From contig NC_083345.1 of assembly GCF_019175385.1 (NCBI RefSeq), forward strand, positions 41,996,098 to 42,060,097: a stretch of 64,000 bases of DNA, read 5' to 3'. Within the stretch, counting starts at the first letter, position 1; each line of letters opens with the position of its first letter. Below the pieces are notes generated by a model. That model had not been told where the DNA came from and did no database searches. It was given only the letters and a program-made list of their open reading frames with translations. This stretch comes from Lycium barbarum (taxonomy: Eukaryota > Streptophyta > Magnoliopsida > Solanales > Solanaceae). Below, one piece after another: positions 25,801 to 38,378 of the stretch. A program made the position numbers and the translations under genes.

Positions 25801-28800
25801 TATTTATTATAATAAAAGGAGGGTAGTCTAGCCTAATATTAAGCCAAGTGGCGTAATATGAACAAGCCACTTGGCAACAAATTCTTTTTGTATCAAATTT
25901 AAAAAGAAATTAATTGACATTATTAGATGAACTCACCTAATTTAGTTACTTGATTGGAGAAATATAATTAATTAATATTCTTGTATCTAATTTATCTGTC
26001 AAAAATAGTCCTTTAAATGGTAAGATATAATACTACATGATATAATTAATAGATATTTTTAAAAAGGTACATAATTGAAATGTACAGTACTACTTTGGCA
26101 ATACAATAACAATAATTAATAGTAATAAATGCATTAAATCATATTAAATATACTCACCTAATTGGGTGTATGTGAAATGAAAAAATATAGTTAATTGATA
26201 TTATTAGATCTAATTTATAGTCAAGAATACTCCTTTAAATGGTAATATATAACATTGTCCTTTGTTACTTTCTGCAATTAAGGGAAAGTCAAAGTCATAT
26301 GAAGAGTACACGACATTAACAGTAATAAATGCATTAAATCTTATTAAATATACTCACCTAATTTGATAAATTTTATTGGAGAAATATAATTAATAGATAT
26401 TTTTGGATCTAATTTATAGTCGATATTACTCTTTTAAATGGTAAGATATAATAGTACATGGTATAATTCCAAAAAACACAAAATTTAATGAAAAATTCTT
26501 AATAAAAAATATTAGAATACTGCATAGCAGATATCAATTACACGATATGCTTATTATTCTACGCCATATTTAATAAGATTTTAGTGTGAAGGATTTTCAT
26601 TTGTTAATAATTATCATACATTAATTTTTTAACTGAAAACAATAGTTTAAATTTTAACTTTAAAGCTAATGGTACTAATCTATATTTAGCAATTGAACTG
26701 CATATGGATTACGTATTGCTAAGGTAAATGTGATATTAACCAATTATCACAATTAATTCAAATTAAAAGTGAAAGAAGAAAACTTAAACATACATTCATT
26801 ATTTAAATTTGAAACGACCAAGTCCTATATGTATCTTGGTTTAATATTTTAATTGAAAGATAAAAGTATAGGAATTGAAATGATATAACCCTTATATGGT
26901 AATTTTTGTAAAGAACTAATTTTTTTTAGGTAACAAAATAACGAGGGAATAAAATTATACCAATCCAAATTGATCACTTCCTTATTTTAGCTTATAAATA
27001 TTCTACTATTTTTACCTAAACAATTTTCCCTATTTTTTCGCTGCAGAATCGTAATTTCCTAACAAATTATAACCTATTGATTCCCTTCCATTCGAGGACT
27101 CTTTTGAATTGAAAATTAGAGTACTCCAATTTTTTAACAATATGGTAAAACTTTTGAATTAAGAAAACTCCCATAATGTACTGCCTATATATATTTAAAG
27201 TTTTTAATTATACCATTAGCCATTATCGCACAAATCAGTTTGATAGAGGTAATTTTTTTATTATTATTATAGATTCACTCTCAAAGATTTAGTCTGTGTC
27301 TATTTCAATGAAAACAAAATTATGTGATCAGTGATTCTTGCATTAATCATATATAAAGTCGCTTTAAAAAAAAATGACCCATCTGAATGAAATATCTTTA
27401 ATAACATCTTTGGTTACGTTGTTTCATTGTGTTCCTTAAGAATAGGTTTTACCAGTCATTGAAACACGAATGATGTATTAACTTTTCTGAAGGTAATTTA
27501 ATTCTCTTGTTGTATGTTATTTCTATTAGTTTTGTCCCTTGCTCGATTCCATTTGTTGTTTAAATAGATGAACTCTTCTATATATGCTTCATATGTTTTC
27601 TTCGTTAATACAATTTTTTGTTCTATGTCAGTAGGATCACGAGAATATCATACCTCTATCTATTTCTAGGTTTAGTGTATGTACTTTCTGCATATTGTGT
27701 TCTATTATACTTAATCTTATGAAGATATAGTACTGAGATTTTGTTTTTTTTCAGTACAAGCTTCGTGCATACTCACACAAATTTAAGTTACCTAACATAG
27801 GTATATTAATTTCTTCGCATGAACTTCTATTGAGTTATAAAATATATAATGAAGTCATTAATATGTTAAGGATTATTTTCACAAAAAATAAAGTATTTAA
27901 ATGTATTTTCACACTTGATCTCTATTATTCTTATAGATCAGATGCAGTAGTCTCAGAGACAAGATGACATGGAAGCAGACAAGCTTGAAAAATGAAATTC
28001 AAATGCATAGTTTTTTTGAATTCAAGTCATAGTTTGGTTTTAAATATGATATTAGTTTGACTAAATAAAAATTGAAATTTAAAATACAAAATGATATTTT
28101 TTGGATTATAGGTAAAACGCTAAATGAGAAAAGCTAACTAGAATATTATTGTAGAAAACGGAATGTAAAACATAATTTAAAAAAAAAAAACATATTAGCG
28201 TGAAAGCTATACTTGAATTAATTTTCTTAAAACAATAATACCAAAAAGGTTTGATTGATAAATTTAAACAATGAATGAATTATGGGCAATGGAATAAAAG
28301 TTTGGAGACAAATTAAATTCCATGAGTATCAAAAAATATTATCTACATTATAATAATTGGTGAATAATAATTAAGACCATTAGATAAAGTGGCAAGCTAT
28401 TAAAAAGTCATGTAATAATGTAAAAATATTAAGTAATGCATCCTACAGTGTCTATAAACAAGGACAAAAGGAGAAAAAAATTATAAATTATAGTGTAAAA
28501 ATATAGAAGGGCAAGACTTTTATTTTATTTTATGAGAAAGTATTTTTAGTTATGACAACAAAAGTTGTAAAATGAATAATATCATGTAACTAAAATTCCG
28601 ATAAAATTAAGTGTGATTTAAGGGGAAGTTAATGAAAGATTTGAGTGGAAGTTACAAAAATATGACACGACACATAAATAAGGTATGAAATAATAGAATA
28701 TCAATCAATAATGATACATAATTATGGTATATTTATTTTTGTGCAGATTATTGAGCAACAAATAGTGATAAATGTTTGGAGTCGCTCTGTTTATGCCATC

Positions 28801-30079
28801 AACCAATTCTGCAACATCCTCCTTGCTTTTGTTTTTCATTCCTTAAAATTTTTATTGTTATAATTTGTATTACATGTGTAGTTTCTTGATTTTATGTTAT
28901 TTGCATAATTATGATATAAAGGTGATTGTCTTTCTTGATTTTCCTTTTTTAAATCCTCTTAACACCAGGTTTCGATAGAGTAGCAGATCAAGCATATTGT
29001 GAGACGTTTTCTCAAGGACATCATTAATTCAAAATGAGAGCAAATGGAGGTTGAGTGCAGAATTCACAACATATGTTTGGAACAAGAAAATTATTTGTCG
29101 GAAACGATTTGAATTATTCACAGTGTTGAAAGTTGGTAAGATTGGTGAATGTTTTATTTGGATACAAAAGTTTATACTCCATCTATCCCAATTTATATAT
29201 ACTTTTCGCTTTCTGATATTTAAATTGCATGAATTTTGACCATCATTTTAAGATGATTTTTTCCTCCAAAATTGATATGATAGAAGTTACAACTTATAAT
29301 ATTTCATGTAGTTTTCAGTATATAAATTTAAATTATAAATATGCAAAAGTTAATCTAATCCAATTTAGCTTCAAAGTTTAATCACATTTATCACACAAAT
29401 TGACATGGGGAAGTAACTGACATGCAAGCAATTTTATTCTCAGAAAGTAATTATATTGATCGGACAAACATGTCAAAATCGTGTAATTACAAATATAATT
29501 AGATTTATGAAGTAGGCAATTTAATAATAACTTACTGCATGTAATGCAAAATTAATAATTATTAAATTATTGATAGGTTTTATAATAAAAGAATAAAAGA
29601 AATTAAGTTTATACTAAATGAAAAAACTAACTAAAATATGATATTAGAAAAATAATGTATAAATAAAAGGACTAAATACGTTTGTTCTTTGAATTTATTT
29701 AAAAGATAAAACAAAGTAGCAATACTCGATATTATTATTATTGACAAATTTATATACTAATGGAATTATGAGAAATAGAACAAAAGTGTACAATCAAATA
29801 AAATTTCAGGAGTAAGAAAAATCATATTTATCTTTCAATATATTATTACAAGTGAAGTAATAAATAATAATATAAGTCAAATGACAAGCTAATATAAAGT
29901 TATTGGGTAAAGTAATAATACTGGAGATATAATGCAATAATGATAAATAAGGAATAAAATATATATCTTAAAATAAAAAATTCAATGTAGCATATAAGTG
30001 AATAAGAATTATTATATATGAAATATTTTAGTTAAAAATAATTAACACCCTCCGAGCATCGCGCGGGTATGAATACTAG
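25801..30079 (+). mobile_element. Non-autonomous Helitron B (array-family 5' end)
   Basis: Starts near 25801 with TATTATAATAAAAGGAGGGT and a complete array unit, then body sequence shared with Helitrons A and C for roughly 230-330 bp (GAACTCACCTAATTTAG, TGATTGGAGAAAT). The 3' end has CCGAGC-ATC-GCGCGG at 30052-30066 (one mismatch), then CTAG at 30076-30079 followed by T, the same terminal family as Helitron A. About 4.3 kb, no transposase frame. Near 25920-26480 an approximately 200-bp internal segment is repeated three times. The rest is AT-rich without a supported gene. Confidence 0.75.
25920..26480 (+). repeat. About 200-bp internal repeat, three copies, in Helitron B
   Basis: The words GAACTCACCTAATTTAG or TACTCACCTAATT, GAGAAATATAATTAAT, TCTAATTTAT(A)GTC and CTTTTAAATGGTAAGATATA recur. 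The last two copies (GCATTAAATC at 26131 and 26331) are exactly 200 bp apart at their starts. The first copy is contiguous with the 5'-terminal array unit. Confidence 0.8.
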
Positions 30080-30235
30080 TATATATAAAAGGAGAGTAGT
30101 CTAGCTTAATATTAAGCCAAGTGGCATAATATAAGCAAGCCACTTGACAACAAATTCTATTTGCATTAATTATTAAAGAAGTTATTAATTGTAGTTCAAA
30201 ATATTACCTAATTTAATAATCTACTACTACTAATA

Positions 30236-30308
<73 letters not shown>

Positions 30309-30439
30309 GAGAGTAGTCTAGCTTAATATTAAGCCAAATGGTGTAATATGAACAAGCCACTTGGCAACAAATTTTATTTGCATTAATTATTAAATAAATT
30401 ATTAATTGTAGTTCCAAAAATATTACCTAATTTAATAAT

Positions 30440-30475
<36 letters not shown>

Positions 30476-30651
30476 ATAATAATAATAATAATAATGAACT
30501 CACGTAATATACTCATACGATATTATCAACACATAGTAGCAGCAGCTGTTAATAATAATAATGAACTCACCTAATATACTCATACGATATTATCAACACA
30601 TAGAAGTAGAGTTGTTAATATTATTATAATAATAATAATAATAATAATAAC

Positions 30652-30685
<34 letters not shown>

Positions 30686-30697
30686 TCTATATCTGTA
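30080..30697 (+). repeat. Helitron-5'-end-like satellite array, block 6
   Basis: Two full units (palindromes near 30104 and 30323), two copies of the GAACTCAC(G/C)TAATATACTCATA module, and long (TA)n, (CTA)n and (TAA)n tracts. It lies between Helitron B and the truncated Helitron C. Confidence 0.88.
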
Positions 30698-31009
30698 TCT
30701 ATATTATAATCAACGGAGGGCAGTCTAGCTTAATATTAAGCCAAGTGTTATAATATGAACAAGCCACTTGGCAACAAATTCTATTTGTATTAATTCTAAA
30801 AAAAAATTAATTAACATTATTAAATGAACTTACCTAATTTGGTGTATTGATTGGAGAAAATTATTAATTGATATTCTTGGATTCTAATTTATAATCAACA
30901 ATGCTCCTTTAAATGGTAAGATATAATATTGTCCTTTATTACTTTCTGCAATTAAGATAAATTCAAGCCCATATGAAGAGCACCTGTACGATTAAATTGA
31001 ATGCAATAT
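30698..31009 (+). mobile_element. Helitron C, 5' part only
   Basis: TCTATATTATAATCAACGGA opens an array unit and then the same body start as Helitrons A and B (GAACTTACCTAATTTGGTGT, TTGTCCTTTATTACTTTCTG). It stops at 31009, where an LTR begins. The 3' part is not found in the window, so it was lost or displaced by rearrangement of the LTR element. Confidence 0.7.
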
Positions 31010-32279
31010 TGATAACGTCCAAATCCACTCCTCAAAGAGAAAGTGTACACGGTCGTATGCAATATATTTTTTACTCAACTATGAGTCGGGGTCGATCCCA
31101 CAGTGAACAATATGCTAGGCGATTAAGAAAGTAAGGAACTTTCACCAACTAAGCTAAAGCCAAACGATGGATAATATTTTGGTTTTTGGAGAAAATTATA
31201 ACTAATGCAAAAATGTAAACTAACCTAGAAAACAAGTAAAATGATCAATGGCCACAAACATGGATACAAGGGAAATTATTCTCAAGTAACGATCCAATGT
31301 ATTTTACAACTTTACAACTAAGAGCGAGTTTATGTTAATAGATAATGATTTCTAAAATCTCATTGAAAGTCTTCCAACCAAATCAATGAATTTCACTCTA
31401 AGCTTTTCCAAGCCTTAGAGTGTGATATTAGACACAATCAATTTAACCTCAAGTAACTATCCTCTTCCGAGCTCAAATTATTAGATGGGTTTAATGACCC
31501 AAATCCTTGTTAACTAATCTTTTCCAACCTAGATTTCCTCTTCCGAGCTCAATCTAAGTAAATGGGTGAGTCCTAGGGTTAGCTAATTCCTTTGGAAACA
31601 TTCAAGAACGAGATTAATTAAAGAAACAATAACCCACTTCATTAGGAATAAAAATCATTCAATACATAAGCATAACAAGAGTTTCAAACCAAACTTTAAT
31701 CAAGAATATTTTCATAAACAAGATTCAAGTATAGAAATGAAATACTACACACTTAAATATTCAATACAAAACAAGGAATTGAAGAAAGGATTAAGAAATA
31801 TCTCATTGAAGTGCTTCCAATCTTCGCCTCCAATGGTGTAGAACAACCCTAGCCTCCAAGCTTGTAAGAAAAATGGCCAAAGATGAAAATGTTTTTGCCC
31901 TAAGCCTCTCTTTTATGCCCCAAATTTCAGATTTGCAATTCTGCTCATTTTTTGCGAATCTGTCCCGTTTTTGCAAAACTGTCCAGTTTTGACAGTTTTG
32001 CAAATCTGTCCAATTTAGCCTCTTTTTGACTTTATTTTCACTTGGTTTCTTCTGATCACTTCTAAATCATATAAAATAAACTTATCAGACTTGCAGGTCA
32101 CGCTTCTTCTATCTTCGTATGTTTTGCTCTATTTTGCTCCATTTTGCTCCATTATGCTCTCCGGGCATCTTATCCTACAAAACAACATAAATACACAAAA
32201 AGTAACAACAAAAGTGCTTGAAGAGTCACAAAAGCTTAAGGAATTAGCATCGAATATCCCATAATTTCACGGCTTATCA
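31010..32279 (-). repeat. LTR of the non-autonomous element, minus orientation
   Basis: 1270 bp, ending in the complement of GGACGTTATCA at 31010 and starting TGATAAGCC at 32279. It carries the shared CCGTGTACACTTTCTC, GATCGACCCCGACTCATAG and GGACAG/TTTTGCAAAA words. It is more diverged than the two plus-strand LTRs (35218-36546, 40313-41645) and somewhat shorter. Confidence 0.85.
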
Positions 32280-33789
32280 ACACCCCCAACTTAAAGTCTT
32301 TGCTTGTCCTCAAGCAAATCAAAACAAAAATCTCAATGAGGATCCACTTTCAGCACAAAAACATGACTTTGGTTGGTACCAACAATTAGGATACAAGCAT
32401 GTGAAGCTTCAACCAAATAACTCCCTCATTTCAAAATACAATTTCAAGAATGCAATAGAGATTTAAAACCATCAAGCAACAACACTCAAACCTCAATAAG
32501 TGACTCAAAACCACTAGCTTACTAGATATGCTCATTTGACTCAACTTGGAATTTTTGAACATCACCAATCTATCGTAATCCATATGCCCTCACAAGAAAG
32601 AAAGTCCCAAAATCACTATATTCACAACAATAACGCAAGGGACAAATACACAAAGTCACTCACACTCAACAAAGAAATTCTAGTGCTTACAAATATCACA
32701 CCATAAGCTTGCCCTTATTTTCAATCATCACTAACTCAAGAACATTAAGTTGGAGATCGCATAGGGACATTTTAAGCTCGTAATGTAGGCTTAGGAAAGG
32801 GTAGGATAAGTATTTGAGATACAAGTGACTATGCCCTCCTTGAACACTACACAAACTTTCCTCTTCATTTCAAAACATCACTCCTTCCTTTGCATACTAA
32901 TTTCCCCAATTATTCCAACTTCTTTTTGTGCACCCATTTTCTTGATTTCTATTTTTTTTTTTTTACAAAGATACATTTTTTTGCACAAAAAGTTTGCAAC
33001 CTTTTTGTATTTTTCAAATTTTCTTCCTTTCTTTTGACTTTTCCACAACACCAACCTTCACCACTCTCAAGCAACACTAACACCCCCCAACTTAGGCTTT
33101 TGGCCTCAAATTCACAAGTTCATGTTCAAGGAGGGAAAGGTTCAAAAAAGAGACTTTTCATCGAACAGGATAAAGGCTTGTAATGTGGCAATTAAAGAAA
33201 AGGTCATAAGCTAAAATGGGGTTACTAGTGATATTATTTATGCAATGGTAGGTTAGAAAGGCTAAAGAGGTTTTTTCAAAAATCACAAAAATAGCCCAAG
33301 GTCATATCTCCAAACAACCAAATCAAAATTAGCATTGAAAGACTAACCAGGCAAGTTCTAGATGATAAAAGTAAACACAAGAATTATTCAACAATCACTC
33401 ACACACATGGCAAATGAACTAGTCAAGATGGATCAATTTCACTTCCCAAACAAGAACAACTAGTGCAATATCTCATAATCCAAAGTAAACACAACTAGTA
33501 GGTAAAGACTCACCAAATGAGCCAAAAAGTTGTCACAGAGATCATTTTTTCCTATGCACCTTGCTTTTTAACTTCCACAAAATAATTTGGAGGGGTATTC
33601 ACATTTCAATTTCACATGCAAGAGACTAACTCTATTAGTACCACAAGCCAAGAGTTTTCACATTTTTCCTCAAAGAAAATAAAATAATAAGAGTGACTAA
33701 TCCACCACATGTCAAAAGAACAAAATTTTCAAAAATTTTGAGCAAGTTTCAAAATATAATGTGCTACCACGTACCACCCCCAACTGTAA
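31010..33789 (-). mobile_element. Inverted partial copy of the non-autonomous LTR element (3' region and LTR)
   Basis: Minus-strand copy of the 3' end of the element seen at 38822-41645. An LTR lies at 31010-32279 (terminal TGATAA...TTATCA read on the minus strand), preceded on that strand by the purine-rich AAGTTGGGGGTGTTGATAAG junction and about 1.5 kb of untranslated internal sequence up to 33789. ORFs seen here are short and not conserved as proteins. Together with 33790-36546 it forms a long inverted repeat whose centre is near 33789. Confidence 0.85.
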
Positions 33790-35217
33790 AATTTTTGTTC
33801 TTTTGACATGTTGTGGATTAGTCACTCTTATTATTTTATTTTCTTTGAGGAAAAATATGAAAACTCTTGGCTTGTTTGGTACTAATACAGTTAGTCTCTT
33901 GCATGTGAAATTGAAATGCGAATACCCCTCCAAATTGTTTTGTGAAAGTTATAAAGCAAGGTGCATAGGAAAGAATGATCTTTGTGACAACTTTTTGGCT
34001 CATTTGATGACTCTTTACCTACTAGTTGTGTTTACTTTGGATTATGAGATATTACACTAGTTGTTCTTGCTTGGGAAGTGAAATTGATCCATCTTGACTA
34101 GTTCATATGCCATGTGTGTGAGTGTTTGTTGAATAATTCTTGTGTTTACTTTTATCATCTAGAACTTGCCCGGTTAGTCGTTCAATGCTAATTTTGATTA
34201 TGTTGGTTGGAGAGATGACCTTGGGCTATCTTTGTGATTTTTGAAATTCAAAGCTTCTTTAGCCTTTCTAGCCTACCATTGCATAAATAATATCACTAGT
34301 AACCCCATTTGAGCCTACGACCTTTTCTTTTATTGCCACATTACAAGCCTTTACCCTTTTTGATGAAAAATCTCTCTTTTGAACCTTTCCCTCCTTGAAC
34401 ATGAAATTGTGAATTTGAGGCCAAAAGCCTAAGTTGGGGGTGTTAGTGTTGGTTGAGAGTCGTGAAGGTTGGTGTTGTGGAAAAGTCAAAAGAAAGGAAG
34501 AAAATTTGAAAAATACAAAAAGGTTGCAAACTTTTTGTGCAAAACAAAAATAAAAATAAAAAAAGTGTGAATAATTGGGGAAACTGGTATGCAAAGGAAG
34601 GAGTGATGTTTTGAAATGAAGAGGAAAGTGGACAAAAAGTATGTGTAGTGTTCAAGGAGGGCGCAGTCACTTGTATCCCAAATACTTATCCTACCCTTCC
34701 CTAAGCCTACATTAGATGCTTAAAAAAGGTGCCTATGTGATCTCCAACCGAATGTTCTTGAGTTAGTGATGAACGAAAATAAGGACAAGCTTATGGTGTG
34801 ATATTTGTTAGCATTAGAACTTCTTTGTTGAGTGTGAGTGACTTTTGTGTATTTGTCCCTTGTGTTGTTGTTGTGAATATAGTGATTTTGGGACTTTCTT
34901 TCTTGTGAGGGCATATGGATTACGATAGAGTGGTGATGTTCAAAAATTCCAAGTTGAGTCAATTGAGCATATCTAATAAACTAGTGGTTTTGAGTCACTT
35001 ATTGAGACTTGAGCGTTGTTGCTTGATAGTTTTAAATCTCTATTGCATTCTTGAAATTGTATTTTGAATGAGGGAGTTATTTAGTTGAAGCTTCACATGC
35101 TTGTAGCCTAATTGTTGGTACCAACCAAACTCATGTTTTTGTGCTTAAAGTGGTTCCTCATTGAGATTTTTGTTTTGATTTGCTTGAGGACAAGCAAAGA
35201 CTTTAAGTTGGGGTTGG
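33790..35217 (+). mobile_element. Partial upstream copy: 3' internal region joined to a shared LTR
   Basis: Nearly identical to 38883-40312, the 3' non-coding internal region of the complete element, ending in the purine-rich TTTAAGTTGGGG tract just before the LTR. It implies an LTR-internal-LTR-internal-LTR tandem whose upstream member is cut off at 33789. Only short non-coding-like ORFs are present. Confidence 0.85.
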
Positions 35218-36546
35218 TGATGAGTCTTGAAATTACGCGATATTCGATGCTAATTCCTTAAGTTTTTGCGACTCTTTAAGCACTTTTGTTGTTACCTTTT
35301 GTGTTATGTTGTTTTGTAGGAAAAGATGCCCGGAGAGCATAAAAGAGCAAAATGGATCAAAATGGACCAAAATGGAACAAAATAGAGCAAAACAAGCCAA
35401 GTAGCTGAAATGAGTGATCGGAAGAAACCAAGTGAAAAGAAAGTCAAAAAGAGGCCGAACTGGACATTTTTGCAAAACTGTCAAAACTGGACAGTTTTGC
35501 AAAAACGGGACAGATTTGCAAAACTGTCAAAAGTGGACAGTTTTGCAAAAACGGGACAAAACTGCAAAAAACGGGCAGAACTGCAAAAACTAAAAGTTAG
35601 GGCATATTTTGTCATTCTTTTGAACTTGGAAGAATTAGAGGAGCTACAAAAAGAGAGCTTGGGGCAAAACATTATCATCTTTTGCCATTTTGCAAGTTTT
35701 GGAGGCTAGGGTTTTCACCTACACCATTGGAGGAGAAGATTGGAGCACTTTAATGAGATAATTCTTAAACCTTTCTTCAATTCCTTGTTTTGTATTGAAT
35801 ATTTTAGTGTGTAGTATTTCATTTCTAGACTTGAATCTTGTTTATGAAAATATTCTTGATTAAAGTTTGGATTGAAACTCTTGTTTTGCTTATGTATTGA
35901 ATGATTCTTATTGCTATTGAAGTGGGTCTTTGTTGATTTAATTAATCTCGTTCTTGAATGTTTCCAAAGGGATTAGCTAACCCTAGGACTCACCCATTTA
36001 CTTAGATTGAGCTTGGAAAAGGAAATCTAGGTTGGGAAAGATTAATTAACAAGAATTTGGGTCATTAAACTCATCTAATAACTTGAGCTCGGAAGAGGAT
36101 AGTTACTTGAGGTTAAATTGATTGTGCCTAATATCACACTCTAAGGCTTGGAAAAGCTTAGAGTGAAATTCATTGATTTGGTTGGAAGACTTTCAATGAG
36201 ATTTTAGATATCATTATCTATTGACATAAACCCGTTCTTAGTTGTAAAATCGTGAAATACATTGGATCGTTACTTGAGTGTAATTTTCTTTGTATCCAAA
36301 CTTGTGGCCATTGATCATTTTACTTGCTTTCTAGGTTAGTTTACATTTCCGCATTAGTCATAATTTTCTCAAAAACCCAAAATATTATCCATCGTTTGGC
36401 TTTAGCGTAGTTGGTGAAAGTTCCTTACTTTCTTAATCGCCTAGCATATTGTTCCCTGTGGGATCGACCCCGACTCATAGTTGGGTAAATATATTGCATA
36501 CGACCGTGTACACTTTCTCTTTGAGGAGTGTATTTGGACGTTATCA
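35218..36546 (+). repeat. 5' LTR of the complete LARD-like element
   Basis: 1329 bp, TGATGAGTC...GTTATCA. Contains at 35455-35600 an array of the related words AACTGGACAGTTTTGCAAAA and GGGACAGATTTGCAAAACTG that can pair with each other. A frame of about 99 codons runs through this array in both LTRs, but it is repeat-driven and I do not call it a gene. Its end carries TGGGATCGACCCCGACTCAT and ACCGTGTACACTTTC. Confidence 0.9.
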
Positions 36547-36550
36547 AAAA

Positions 36551-36568
36551 TGACGCCGTTGTCGGGGA
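36551..36568 (+). other. Primer-binding site, tRNA-Asp type
   Basis: TGACGCCGTTGTCGGGGA lies four bases after the LTR end. It differs by two transitions from TGGCGCCGTTGCCGGGGA, the complement of the 3' end of plant tRNA-Asp used by Athila/Tat elements. It would prime minus-strand DNA synthesis. Confidence 0.8.
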
Positions 36569-36659
36569 ACAATTTGGCGTATTTGGGTTAGTTTGGGATT
36601 TAAGCTAACTTGCTTTGGTTCAAACTTTCTTTGCTTTATTTTATAAAATAAAATAAAAA

Positions 36660-36815
36660 AAAAAACTGACCAGTTTTTGCAAAACTGCAAAACTGTCCAG
36701 TTTTTGTTGCTGCAAATCTGTCCAGTTTTTTTTTGCAGAACTGTCCAGTTTTTGCTTCTGCAAAACTATCCAGTTTTTGCCTCTGCAAAATTGTCCAGTT
36801 TTTGCTTTTGCTAAA
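36660..36815 (+). repeat. CTGTCCAGTTTTTGC minisatellite in the gag leader
   Basis: Six to seven imperfect copies of a word like CTGTCCAGTTTTTGCTTCTG fill the leader between the PBS and the gag-like ATG. It is the reverse complement of the AACTGGACAG words inside the LTR, so leader and LTR transcripts could base-pair. Confidence 0.85.
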
Positions 36816-36836
36816 ATAAATTTAAAAAAAAAAAAC

Positions 36837-38378
36837 ATGGCATCTTGGAATGAAAATGGGTTTGATGGTTGCAATCCATATTTTGATGACCCATGTCCAT
36901 ATTGTGAAGGACCCTACTTTTGGCAAGATTATGAATATGCTCCCGGGAGAGAGATGTGTGCACCGTCTCAATCCTATGATGAGAGTATTTGTAATATATG
37001 TGGTGGTCAAGGTGGACATTGGGGTGATTGTCCCAATTATTTCGCTTCCCCTCCCCCAAGTTGTTCTAACGAAAATGCTAGTTGTGCTTTTGAGTTTGAC
37101 AGGGACAATGACATGGCAAATGAAGGACAAAGTGCCGGATATGAAGGCATCATGGCAATGCTCCAAACATACTTACATCGGGAAGCTAAAATGGAGGAAG
37201 AGCGAAAGCTCCTCCAACAATCCGTTTTAGAAAATGGAGAAGCCATGAAAAGAATGAATGATTCATTTGAGGATACCAATTCCTCAATTGTCATGGAAGT
37301 GTCGACTCCTCAAAATGAAATGGTTGAAGAAGAGATTTCAAGTTTACAAGATGAACCCGAAAATTCTTGTGACCACGACGAAAGTTGTGAAATTGAAGAA
37401 ATGGTTTAACTTGAAGAAGAAGAGCATAATCTTGAAGAAGAAATCTCCAATTCTCAAAAAGAAGAAGTTGAGGAAATTTTGAAAAGCATAATGGGGAGGA
37501 ATGAACAATATGGGCAAGTCTTGACCAAATTGTGGGAAGAAGTTCAACATGGAGATGATGAAACTATCCAAAAGGTATATCTCACCATGGCTGGATTTTT
37601 ACACGAGTTGGACGACTCTCACAATGAAGAAAATCTTGACAAAATGGAAATCTTGAGCCAAGATTGGCTAATGAATCAAGCTCAACAACTTGAAGCCTAT
37701 GGAAATCACCGTGAAGGCATTTCATGGATGATGGAAGAATTTCTAAAAATACATGTTGAGCAAAGTCAAGAAGTGGAGCTACTTGAAATTACTATCCAAA
37801 AATTGGAGGCCGAATTGAAGGCAAAGATTGAGGCATGTGATGCTCAATATCAAAGGGCCATGGATTGTAGTTTTGAGTTGGTTTCCAATGAAGAAGAGGT
37901 CAAGATCGATTTTCATGAGCTAATGGTAAATTGCCAACCGACCAATCCAAATATAATGCAAGATGCCAAAATTGAAGAAATGATACTAGAGTTGCATAAA
38001 AAAGTTCATGCAATGGTTTTTGAAGACTCTAGTTCATTCTTGGGTGAGGATGTCAAAAATGTTGCGAATTTGAAATTGAAGCGCATTGGACCACATTCCA
38101 ACCATTTTTCAACATTGTGCTTGGTTGATGATATGGAAGTTGAACTAACCGAGCCTATGGAGAATTGTGGAAATGAAGAAGAAAGCGTTTTCATATTGAA
38201 GTTTGCTATGCCAAGAAGACAAAATGGCATGCCTCACTTACGGGCCAAGAAGTGCAAAATGCGACACCCGAGAGTTGGCCTCCTTGTTTTTCTACCACCG
38301 CCCCATGAGCGTCATCATGATCTTGATTCAAAGTTGGGGCGCAAATTCATATCTTCCAAATGGAAGGAAAAGTGGTAA
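36837..38378 (+). pseudogene. Gag-like protein of the LARD-like element (one in-frame stop)
   Basis: Starting at ATG 36837 (MASWNENG) after an A-rich leader, one frame runs to the stop at 38378, interrupted only by TAA at 37407-37409. Reading resumes in the same frame (LEEEEHNLEEE), so a single nonsense change, likely CAA to TAA, splits it into 190 and about 322 codons. Near residues 15-20 is CPYC and near residues 55-70 CNICGGQGGHWGDCP, a CX2CX5HX3C zinc-knuckle-like motif. The rest is acidic and strongly alpha-helical, with heptad-like Glu/Leu runs (coiled coil inferred) around residues 115-135 and 300-340. No retrotrans_gag motif is obvious. It would package element RNA if functional. A short ORF in another frame at 36850-37230 is a shadow. 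Confidence 0.7.

Noticed and set aside
30208..30417. ORF with a long Ile-Tyr repeat.
   Set aside because: It is a translation of a (TA)n microsatellite.
33761..34060. Plus-strand ORF of 99 codons, also at 38868-39155.
   Set aside because: Part of the element's non-coding 3' region; the N-terminus differs between copies and no family is recognisable.
34268..34670. Minus-strand ORFs of 75-108 codons (34268-34594, 34443-34670) repeated at 39363-39766.
   Set aside because: They recur only because the untranslated 3' region of the element is duplicated, they are antisense to the element, and the inverted copy does not preserve them.
35410..35709. 99-codon ORF present in both LTRs of the LARD-like element (also 40509-40808).
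   Set aside because: It runs through the GGACAGTTTTGCAAAA repeats, lies wholly in the LTR, and is explained by repeat composition.
37037..37294. Minus-strand and alternative-frame ORFs over the gag-like gene.
   Set aside because: Shadows of the longer gag-like frame, which has zinc motifs and an upstream leader.
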